A model generated the notes under the pieces. That model did no database searches. It saw only the letters and a program-made list of their open reading frames with translations, and was not told the origin of the DNA. A DNA stretch of 64,000 bases. Origin: Terriglobia bacterium (GTDB lineage: Bacteria; Acidobacteriota; Thermoanaerobaculia; Thermoanaerobaculales; Thermoanaerobaculaceae). Of this stretch, positions 42,482 to 50,013 are shown in pieces (the first letter of the stretch is position 1; the number at the start of each line of letters is the position of its first letter). The stretch is from the NCBI GenBank assembly GCA_020073245.1, contig JAIQFQ010000001.1:480001-544000 (forward strand), written 5' to 3'. The position numbers and the translations under genes were made by a program.

Positions 42482-43855
42482 ATGCCCGACAAGAACCTGA
42501 AGGTGCTGGTGGTGGACGACGAGGCCGCCATGCGTGAGGTGCTCGAGATGCGCCTGACGGAATGGGGCTTCCATGTCGTGCTGGCACCCGATGGGGCCGA
42601 AGCCCGCCGCCTCGCCGAAAGCGAGCGCCCGGACGTGGTGATCTCCGACGTCCAACTCCCGGAACTCAGCGGCCTCGCACTGCTGCAGCTGCTCAAGACC
42701 GGCGATCGGGACCGGCCGGTTATCTTGATCACGGCGTACGGCAGTATCGACGAAGCGGTCGAGGCGATGAAGCTCGGCGCCCACGATTTCCTGACCAAGC
42801 CCCTCGACTACGCCAAGCTGCGAGCGGCCCTGGCCGCCCTCACCGAGGAGCTCGAGCGCAGGGGTCGGGTCCGGCGCTTGGAGTCTGCGCTCGACAAGGG
42901 AGCGGAGTTCTCCGGCCTCGTGGGCCGCAGTCAGCGGATGCGCCAGGTGTTCAAGCTCCTCGATGCGGTGGCGGCGAGCGACGCGTCGGTGATCGTGACG
43001 GGCGAGAGCGGCACCGGCAAGGAGCTCGTGGCACGCGCCGTGCACGACAGGAGCAAGCGCGCGAACGGGCCGTTCGTGGCCGTGAACGTGGCCGCGATCC
43101 CCGAGGGTCTCGCCGAGAGCGAGCTGTTCGGTCACGAGAAGGGCGCGTTTTCCGGGGCGGTTTCCGCGCGTTCCGGTTGCTTCGAGCTCGCGGACACGGG
43201 GACGCTTTTCCTCGACGAGGTGACCGAGATGCCCGCCACGCTCCAGACCAAGCTTCTGCGCGTCCTCGAGGGAGGCCGTCTGCGCCGAGTGGGCGGCACG
43301 CGCGAGGTGAGCTTCGACGTGCGCGTGATCGCGGCTACCAACCGCGACCCGCTACCGGCCGTTGAACAGGGGATACTCCGCCGCGACCTGTATTACCGCC
43401 TCAACGTCTTCACGCTCGTGCTCCCGCCGCTGCGGGACCGTGAAGGGGATTTGCTCCTGCTCGCGCAGCACTTCGTCCGCCACTGCAACACGAAGCACGG
43501 CACCCGGGTGGAGGGGCTCGGGCGCGAGGCGGAGCGCACGGTCGGGAGCTACGGCTGGCCGGGCAACGTGCGCGAGCTCCGCAACGTGATCGAGCGCGCC
43601 GTCATCCTGGCGAGGAGCGGGTGGATCGAGCTGCACCACCTCCCGCCGTTCCTGCAGAAGGACACCGGGGAGGCCGGGAACGTGATCGTGATCCCGGCAG
43701 GCGCGAGCGCGGCCGAGGCCGAGCGTCTGGTGATCCTCGAGACACTCAAGCGCGTCGGGAACAACAAAGCACGTGCAGCGCGCGAACTCGGCATGGACGT
43801 CAAGACGATCCGCAACAAGCTCAAGGAATACGGGCCGGGAGCGGGTGACGAATGA
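42482..43855 (+). CDS. sigma-54-dependent response regulator (GlrR/NtrC-like)
   Basis: 457 residues. Receiver domain 5-120 with phospho-acceptor Asp in VVISDVQLP and Lys in FLTKPLD; AAA+ domain about 145-385 with Walker A GESGTGKE, sigma-54 contact loop GAFSGA (Ser replacing the usual Thr of GAFTGA) and Walker B GTLFLDEVTEM; C-terminal Fis-type helix-turn-helix ending in NKARAARELGMDVKTIRNKL. It activates sigma-54 promoters when phosphorylated. It overlaps the kinase gene by 4 bp. Start at 42482 behind AAGGGGAGCACGGTGAG; longer frames upstream run over the operator sites. Confidence 0.95.
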   Translation: MPDKNLKVLVVDDEAAMREVLEMRLTEWGFHVVLAPDGAEARRLAESERPDVVISDVQLPELSGLALLQLLKTGDRDRPVILITAYGSIDEAVEAMKLGAHDFLTKPLDYAKLRAALAALTEELERRGRVRRLESALDKGAEFSGLVGRSQRMRQVFKLLDAVAASDASVIVTGESGTGKELVARAVHDRSKRANGPFVAVNVAAIPEGLAESELFGHEKGAFSGAVSARSGCFELADTGTLFLDEVTEMPATLQTKLLRVLEGGRLRRVGGTREVSFDVRVIAATNRDPLPAVEQGILRRDLYYRLNVFTLVLPPLRDREGDLLLLAQHFVRHCNTKHGTRVEGLGREAERTVGSYGWPGNVRELRNVIERAVILARSGWIELHHLPPFLQKDTGEAGNVIVIPAGASAAEAERLVILETLKRVGNNKARAARELGMDVKTIRNKLKEYGPGAGDE

Positions 43856-45411
43856 GGGTTGCCACCAAGGTCGCCACCGGGTCGGGGCTTCTCGCCGCGC
43901 TGCTCATCGGTGTCCTCACGTACTTTGTGGTGCTCGTCAGACAGCTCGTCACCGCCAACCAGCAGCTCACGGCGGTCCACTTCCGGGCCAGCACCCTCGG
44001 TCTCGATCTCCTGCACCAACTCGACCAACTCGAGATCAACGCGCGCAAGTTCTTCGTCACCCGGGACGAGGCTTACGCCGCCCGGGTGAGCGAGGCACGC
44101 GACGCGTTCGAAAAGGGGCTGGCGGAGCTCCGGGCGCTCGACGCTCGCGCCGGCGGCTCGTTGGGAGCCGCCCGCCTCTCGTCGCTCTGGCGAGGGTTCT
44201 CCCTCGCGGACGTGACCGCGCCCTCGATGGCGGGCCGGCTCGCGGACATCCCCGACGCCCAAGTGCTCCAGGTGCTCGCCGACCCGATCGAGAGGTTGCA
44301 CCGCGAAACCTGGGCGGTGCTCGACCTCACGCGTGACGGCATCGCCGCGCAGGTCGCCCGTTCGGCCGAAGCGGGGCGCGGAGCGGAGCGCGTGTCCCTC
44401 ACGGTCGCCGGTCTCGCCCTGATCCTCGCGGTGTTGATCGTGATCCTGACGATCCGCTCCATCAACGACCCGCTCAAACGGCTCACCGAGGCCACCCGCG
44501 CGGTGGCGGCCGGCACGTTCTCGTACCAGATCGAGGGCCGATCGGGCGATGAGTTCGCCGATCTCGCCCGCGACTTCAACACGATGGTTCGGCGCCTCGG
44601 CGAACTCGACGAGATGAAGCGCGGGTTCGTCTCGCGCGTTTCGCACGAGCTCAAGACGCCGCTCGTCGCCATGCAGGAGACCAACCGTCTCCTGCTCGAC
44701 GGGCTCCCCGGCCCGCTCACCGACAGGCAGCGCCGGTTGCTCGAGCTCCACCTTCAAGGGAGCAGGCGGCTCTCTGCCATGATCGCCAACCTCCTCGACC
44801 TCGCGCGGCTGGAGGCGGGTGTCATGAAGTACGACATCCGTGTTCACGACCTCGCAGCGCTCGCGCGCGCGGCAGCGGGCGAACTCGAGGTGTGGGCACA
44901 CGACAACGGCGTGCGCTTCGAGCTCGACCTCCCAGAGAGCCCCCTGACGGTCGAGTGCGACGCGGACCGAATCGTGCAGGTTCTCGTCAACCTCCTCGAC
45001 AACGCAGTCAAGTTCTCACCGCACGGCCGAGCGGTCCTGCTGACCGCACGGCAGCTGCCGGCGCCTCCCGCCGACGCCCCCCCCGACATCGCGGCGACCC
45101 TCGCCACAACGCGCAACGCGACGTGGACCGAGGTGCGGGTGGCGGACCACGGCCCTGGAATTCCCGAAAGCGAGAAACGGCGGGTGTTCGAGAAGTTCCA
45201 CCAGGCGCACGTGGGGTCGACCCGTGCTGGCGGAGGGGTCGGCCTCGGTCTCGCCATCTGCCGCGAGATCGCCCGTGCCCACGGAGGCAGCGTCTGGGTC
45301 GCCGACAACCACCCGTCGGGCAGCGTGTTCGTGGTTCTGCTCCCGATAAGCCAGCCGCCCGGCAGGCCCGACGGCCGAGGCCGGACGATCGGCCAGGAGA
45401 CCACTGCATGA
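43852..45411 (+). CDS. membrane sensor histidine kinase (GlrK-like)
   Basis: 519 residues. Membrane helix 10-30, a periplasmic helical sensor to about 180, a second helix about 183-205, a HAMP domain to about 260, then HisKA with the phospho-acceptor in SRVSHELKTPLVA and an HATPase with N box NLLDNAVKFS, G1 box VADHGPGIPES and G2 box GGGVGLGLAI. It phosphorylates the neighbouring regulator. The pairing of a HAMP-HisKA kinase with a sigma-54 regulator and a lipoprotein copies the enterobacterial glrK-yfhG-glrR (qseEGF) arrangement, with the order changed. Confidence 0.93.
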   Translation: MRVATKVATGSGLLAALLIGVLTYFVVLVRQLVTANQQLTAVHFRASTLGLDLLHQLDQLEINARKFFVTRDEAYAARVSEARDAFEKGLAELRALDARAGGSLGAARLSSLWRGFSLADVTAPSMAGRLADIPDAQVLQVLADPIERLHRETWAVLDLTRDGIAAQVARSAEAGRGAERVSLTVAGLALILAVLIVILTIRSINDPLKRLTEATRAVAAGTFSYQIEGRSGDEFADLARDFNTMVRRLGELDEMKRGFVSRVSHELKTPLVAMQETNRLLLDGLPGPLTDRQRRLLELHLQGSRRLSAMIANLLDLARLEAGVMKYDIRVHDLAALARAAAGELEVWAHDNGVRFELDLPESPLTVECDADRIVQVLVNLLDNAVKFSPHGRAVLLTARQLPAPPADAPPDIAATLATTRNATWTEVRVADHGPGIPESEKRRVFEKFHQAHVGSTRAGGGVGLGLAICREIARAHGGSVWVADNHPSGSVFVVLLPISQPPGRPDGRGRTIGQETTA

Positions 45412-45959
45412 CCTCGGGTCGCCGTGTCCTTCCCCTCATCGCGCTGGCCATCGCCGGTTGCGCAACGGTCCCGTCGGTCGCTGACCGGGCGTTTGCGTCC
45501 GGTGACTACGCCGCGGCCGCGGCCGCGTACGAGGAGGCACTCCGCACGAACCCGCGCGCCCGGCGCGACGCGACACTCTGCCTGCGGCTCGGGATCGCCT
45601 ACGCCCGCCCGGGAACGCCGGCGCACGACCCCGAGAGGGCAATCTCCGTGCTGAAGGACGTTGCGGCACGCTTCCCGAAGGGCATCGAAGCAGCTCAGGC
45701 GTCTCTGCTCGTGCCCGGGCTCGAGTACGAGAAGGTCCTGACGGCGGAGTTGGCGGCCGGCCAGGCACGGATCAAGAGCCTCGAGGTAGGGCTGGCCGCA
45801 GCCCGGGACCAGGGCCGCGGGCTCGAGGCCGCGGCGAAAGCGACGAGCGAACAGGTCCAACGTCTGCGAGCCTCGCTCGCGGACAAGGAGGTCCAGCTGC
45901 GTCGCGTCCGCGAGGAACTCGAGCAACTCAAACGGATCGACCTCCAGCGCGCACCGTAG
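45408..45959 (+). CDS. TPR-like lipoprotein of the GlrKR-type operon (YfhG/QseG-like role)
   Basis: 183 residues. The start overlaps the kinase stop by 4 bp. The lipobox is LALAIAGC. A short tetratricopeptide-like pair of helices (SGDYAAAAAAYEEALRTNPRA, then RLGIAYARPG) is followed by a long charged coiled coil from about 105 (LEVGLAAARDQGRGLE to the end). In enteric bacteria a lipoprotein of the same operon tunes the kinase from the outer membrane; this protein may do the same, although sequence similarity was not judged. Confidence 0.75.
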   Translation: MTSGRRVLPLIALAIAGCATVPSVADRAFASGDYAAAAAAYEEALRTNPRARRDATLCLRLGIAYARPGTPAHDPERAISVLKDVAARFPKGIEAAQASLLVPGLEYEKVLTAELAAGQARIKSLEVGLAAARDQGRGLEAAAKATSEQVQRLRASLADKEVQLRRVREELEQLKRIDLQRAP

Positions 45960-45994
45960 CCACCGGGGCGAAGGCCAGAGGCAGCATCGCAGAC

Positions 45995-46978
45995 TCAGAC
46001 GCGCACGTTCACCACGTCGATCCGGGCGGGGTCGCCGACTCCGAGCCCCTTCCCGATTGCCGTCTCGATGTGCCGGCTCTGGCGAGTCGTATCGCGCAAC
46101 CCCTTCTCGGCCCGCTTGGCCATGATGACCTTGCGGCAGACCACATCGAGTGCCACGGGATCGGTGGCAACGTAGACGGCGTTCTCCCGCCAGAGGCGTG
46201 AGCGGTCGGCGGGGCGGGGTCCGTCGTCGAAGCACGCCTCGGTGGCATCCATCACGATGAGCGGTATGCGAGTTGTGGCGGCGTAGTGTTCGTACGCTTC
46301 GGCGATGAACGGATCGCAGTGGTTGTCGTGGGCACTGCGGTAGTGCTCGTAGCAGCCGAACGCGATGTTCTTGAGGGCGAGCGTCACTCCGGAGACGCCG
46401 TGATCCTTGAGGACCGGAAGGCTCACGGTCACATCTGTGCGGTCCACGGCCATGGTGTCGATCAGGGCGTTGCCTTCGGTTCCCCTGAGCATGATCGTTT
46501 GGTGATAGCGGCCTCCGGCCTCGATGCTCTCACCGTGCTTGCCCCTCCCGAATTTGTAGCGCGTCGGCGCAAAGTGGTCCCTCCAGCGGTCCCAGACGAC
46601 GACGTTCTCCGGCTTCACGCCCGCGCCGATCACGCCGGCCGCGACGGCATCGGTGACCTCGGGCGCGGTGTAGACGAGGGGGCGCCCGAGCAAGTTGATC
46701 TTCAGGCCGACGCGCATTTCAGGCGTCACAAAGCGACGCCACGCTGCTTCAGGCGTGGAGGCGCCGGCGAGCGCCATCACGCCGCGGTCGACCATCGTCC
46801 TGACGACGTCCGGATCGCGACTATCCCCGTTCCAGAGTTTGGCCGCTTCGACCCGCACGACACGGGGCTTTCCGTTCCCGGCGAACGCAAACCTCTTGCC
46901 GACCGCCGCCACTGCCACCCCGCCCGCAATCCGCGTCAGCATGCTCCGTCTCGTGATGCCGATGCCCGTTCCGCTCAT
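45995..46978 (-). CDS. DUF362 domain protein with Tat-like signal
   Basis: 327 residues from the ATG at 46978, which follows GGGAG. The N-terminus ITRRSMLTRIAGGVAVAAVG has a twin-arginine pattern and hydrophobic stretch, so export of a folded protein is likely. The rest (VGLKINLLG, VVWDRWRDHFAP, SLPVLKDHGVSGVTLALKN, TDPVALDVVC) is a DUF362 domain, usually found in Fe-S proteins; here no ferredoxin motif is attached. It lies beside the fused xanthine dehydrogenase gene on the same strand, 140 bp downstream of it, and might be cotranscribed. Function unknown. Confidence 0.8.
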   Translation of the reverse strand: MSGTGIGITRRSMLTRIAGGVAVAAVGKRFAFAGNGKPRVVRVEAAKLWNGDSRDPDVVRTMVDRGVMALAGASTPEAAWRRFVTPEMRVGLKINLLGRPLVYTAPEVTDAVAAGVIGAGVKPENVVVWDRWRDHFAPTRYKFGRGKHGESIEAGGRYHQTIMLRGTEGNALIDTMAVDRTDVTVSLPVLKDHGVSGVTLALKNIAFGCYEHYRSAHDNHCDPFIAEAYEHYAATTRIPLIVMDATEACFDDGPRPADRSRLWRENAVYVATDPVALDVVCRKVIMAKRAEKGLRDTTRQSRHIETAIGKGLGVGDPARIDVVNVRV

Positions 46979-47118
46979 GGCCCGCTCCCTCTCATCCGGT
47001 GTCCGACCCACCGTCCGCACCCATGCGTCCGGCACGGAGTCTAATATGGCGGACGACGTTCACGGTTCGACCACGCCGGTCATCGCAACGGGGAGATGGG
47101 ACACCGAACGGTCTGTGC

Positions 47119-49779
47119 CTACGTTGACCTCGTCCGCCGAAGACGAGGCGGCGTTGCCGACGAATCCACCATCGGCAGCTCCGTGCGATGGATGCCGTCG
47201 CGGGCGGCGAGCGCGCCCGCCACGGCCGCCGCGGTCGGCACGAGGCCAATCTCGCCTACGCCCTTGGCCCCGTACCCTCCTACCAGGTCCGGGACCTCGA
47301 TCAGGATCACATCGACCTCCGGCATTTCGGCGGCTCTCAGAATCCCGAGATCACGCAGGTGGGTCGAGTCCGGCCGGCCTTCGGTGCACGGCAGTTCTTC
47401 CGAGAGGGCGTAACCGAGCCCCATGTGGACCGCACCCTCGATCTGCTGCACGCACGCCAGTGGGTTGATGGCGCGGCCGACGTCGTGTGCCGCCACGACG
47501 CGCTCAATCCGGCCTATCTCGTCCAGCATCACAACCTGGGTGGCGTAGCCGAACGTCATGTGGGTAACCGGATCGTCCACCTCGGTACCGGGCGCGACGG
47601 TGATGTCGCAAACGTACTCGCCAGGATACTCGCAACCAGCGAGCACCTCGAGCGGCGCGGCCGCGAGCGCCTCGGCGAGCGTGCGGGCGGCGCGCTGGGC
47701 CGCCATCGTCGCGAGGGCCGTGGCCCGCGACGCAGTGGTCATCCCGCACAACACGGCCAGCTCGCTCCGCGTTTCGACGGTCATCGCCTCGACCGCGATC
47801 CCGGTCTCCTCGTGAACCACCTGGCGGAGGATCGTGAAAAGCCCCTGCCCCATCTCGGTGTACCCCGTGAGCACCTCGAGGCGCCCCTTCGGCAGCACGC
47901 GGAGCAGCACCCTGCCGATGTCGGCCAGACCGTTGCCGATTCCGGTGTTCTTGATCCCGCACGCGATGCCGGCGCGAGCGGCGTTTGCTTTGTAAATCGG
48001 CCGCACCGCCTCGAGAGTCTCCAGGATGCCGCACGAGGAGGTCATGATCTGGCCGGTCGCGAAGTGGTCGCCCGGACGCAACACGTTGCGCTCGCGGATG
48101 TCGTAGCCGTCGATGCCGACCTCTCCGGCCAGAACGTTCAGGCAGGTCTCGATCGCGAACGCCGTCTGCGGCACTCCGAATCCGCGCATCGCACCCGACG
48201 GCGGGTTGTTGGTGTAGACGGTCCTGGCCTCCACGTCCACGTTGGGGACTCGGTACGGCCCGCACGAGTGTCCGGCCGCGCGCTCCAGGACCTTCGTCCC
48301 AACCGACGCGTAGGCGCCGGTGTCGCCAACGATGCGGGCGCGGACCGCTGTCAGCCGCCCGTCGGCGTCGCAGCCGACCGCGTACTCCATCGTGAGTGGG
48401 TGCCGCTTCGGGTGCAGAAGCACCGACTGGTCGCGAGTGAGCACGGTCCGCACCGGCCTACCCAACAGCCGGGCGGCGAGGGCGGTCTGGGCCTGGATCG
48501 AGAGATCCTCCTTGCCGCCGAACGCGCCACCGTTCGACACGAGCTCGACCTCGACCGCGGCGGGCGGGATTCCGATCACGGACGCGATCTGGGTCTGATC
48601 GTCGTGGACGCCCTGGCCCTGCGAGTAGACCTTCACGCCCGCGCCCGTGGGCATCGCGAGACACGCTTCGGGCTCGAGGAACGCGTGCTCGACGCGCTGC
48701 GTGGTGAAGGTCCTCCGCACGGTGTAGGCGGAAGCGGCGAGCGCCACGTCCGCGTCACCGTGTGCGAATGCCGTGACCTCAAGCAGGTTGCCGCCCTCGT
48801 GGATCGCCGGAGCGCCGCTTGCCAGCGCCTCCTCGGGAGAGGTCACGGGCTCGAGGACCTCGTAATCGACGCCCACCGCCGTCGCCGCCTGACGGGCGTG
48901 AAACTGCGTGTCCGCCACCACCAGCGCGAGCACGTCGCCGACGCAGCGCGTCGTCTCTCCAACCGCAATGAAGACCGGCCAGTCCTTGAAGATGAGCCCC
49001 ACGTTTCGGTCGCCAGGCACATCGGCGGCCCCGACGATTCGTTCCACCCCAGCCATAGCCAGAGCGGCGGTCGTATCGACAGACCGAACCAGCGCACGGG
49101 CGTGGCCAGCCAGGACGCATGCGCCGTGCAGCATCCCCGGCACGCACATGTCGGCGACGTACGGCTTGCGACCGACCGCCTGCTCGACCCCGCGGTAGCG
49201 CGGCTCGCTTCCTCCGACGCCATGGGTGCCGCTACCGGCGGAACGTCGCGTCAACCCGTGGCGCTCGCCGAAAAAGTCGTGCCGGCGCGGCTCGGTACCC
49301 AGGAAGACGCCCCCGGCGGTCCACGCTTCGCCCGCTGTGCGGATCGCGTCGAAGATCCGCTGGTACCCGGTGCAGCGGCAGACGTGCCCCGCGAGCGCGT
49401 GCACGACCGCGCCCCGGTCGCCGGCCTTGTCCCGTTCCAGCAGGGAGAACGCGCGCACCAGGATCCCGGGCGTGCAGTAGCCGCATTGGACCGCGCCCTC
49501 CTGGACGAACGCGCGGGCGAGAACCTCCCGCTGCGCCTCCGGGATCCCTTCGAGAGTCACGACAAAACGGCCGGCGACTTCGGGTGGCTTCTTGAGGCAC
49601 GCCAGCGCGGGGCGATCGTCGACCAGCACCGTGCAGCATCCGCAGATACCCTCCGGGGCGCAGCCGTCCTTGGGCGAGGTGACGCCGCACTCCTCCCGCA
49701 GCACTTCGAGGAGGTTCATCCCGTTCTCGAACCGTACGGTCGTCTCCTGACCGTTGAGGGTGAAGGTGACGGTCGGCAT
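47119..49779 (-). CDS. fused 2Fe-2S/molybdopterin xanthine dehydrogenase (selenium-dependent XDH-like)
   Basis: 886 residues. One chain joins a 2Fe-2S domain (GCAPEGICGCCTVLVD; CGYCTPG, CRCTGY) to the molybdenum-binding subunit (GGAFGGKEDLS, SGAMRGFGVPQ, TGYTEMGQGLF, GAKGVGEIGLVPTAAAV with the catalytic Glu). No FAD subunit gene is adjacent, which is typical of the selenium-dependent xanthine dehydrogenase group; the last 20 residues are low complexity. This is the second molybdenum hydroxylase in the window and differs in architecture from the three-subunit enzyme at 33-37 kb. It might borrow the FAD subunit and XdhC from there. Confidence 0.92.
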   Translation of the reverse strand: MPTVTFTLNGQETTVRFENGMNLLEVLREECGVTSPKDGCAPEGICGCCTVLVDDRPALACLKKPPEVAGRFVVTLEGIPEAQREVLARAFVQEGAVQCGYCTPGILVRAFSLLERDKAGDRGAVVHALAGHVCRCTGYQRIFDAIRTAGEAWTAGGVFLGTEPRRHDFFGERHGLTRRSAGSGTHGVGGSEPRYRGVEQAVGRKPYVADMCVPGMLHGACVLAGHARALVRSVDTTAALAMAGVERIVGAADVPGDRNVGLIFKDWPVFIAVGETTRCVGDVLALVVADTQFHARQAATAVGVDYEVLEPVTSPEEALASGAPAIHEGGNLLEVTAFAHGDADVALAASAYTVRRTFTTQRVEHAFLEPEACLAMPTGAGVKVYSQGQGVHDDQTQIASVIGIPPAAVEVELVSNGGAFGGKEDLSIQAQTALAARLLGRPVRTVLTRDQSVLLHPKRHPLTMEYAVGCDADGRLTAVRARIVGDTGAYASVGTKVLERAAGHSCGPYRVPNVDVEARTVYTNNPPSGAMRGFGVPQTAFAIETCLNVLAGEVGIDGYDIRERNVLRPGDHFATGQIMTSSCGILETLEAVRPIYKANAARAGIACGIKNTGIGNGLADIGRVLLRVLPKGRLEVLTGYTEMGQGLFTILRQVVHEETGIAVEAMTVETRSELAVLCGMTTASRATALATMAAQRAARTLAEALAAAPLEVLAGCEYPGEYVCDITVAPGTEVDDPVTHMTFGYATQVVMLDEIGRIERVVAAHDVGRAINPLACVQQIEGAVHMGLGYALSEELPCTEGRPDSTHLRDLGILRAAEMPEVDVILIEVPDLVGGYGAKGVGEIGLVPTAAAVAGALAARDGIHRTELPMVDSSATPPRLRRTRST

Positions 49780-50013
49780 CGGTTCTCGTTTCCCGGGCGC
49801 GGTCGGCGGATCGCCGGACCCCGGCCCGGCCTCATTCTAGCGGGCAGGGCCCCGCTCGGCGACTCTCTCGGATCCGTCGCTGACCTTGCAAGCTCCGGGC
49901 GAGGCCACGTCTGGGGCCGTTCCGACCCGAGGTCGGCCGGCGGCGGGGCGAGGAATTCGCCTCGCGGCGGGCACGTTTTCCGAACCACGAAATCGAGGAC
50001 CAGGAGGGCTCCG
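49780..50013. other. 234-bp divergent intergenic region
   Basis: Lies between the fused xanthine dehydrogenase and the secreted HExxH protein. No convincing sigma-70 or sigma-54 promoter and no hairpin stood out apart from the AGGAGGG ribosome binding site at 50003-50009. Confidence 0.4.

Noticed and set aside
47188-50013. Very long upstream extension of the HExxH protein frame
   Set aside because: It is antisense to the fused xanthine dehydrogenase gene, whose motifs are unmistakable; the sequence has no family features and the real gene starts at 50014 with a ribosome binding site and signal peptide.
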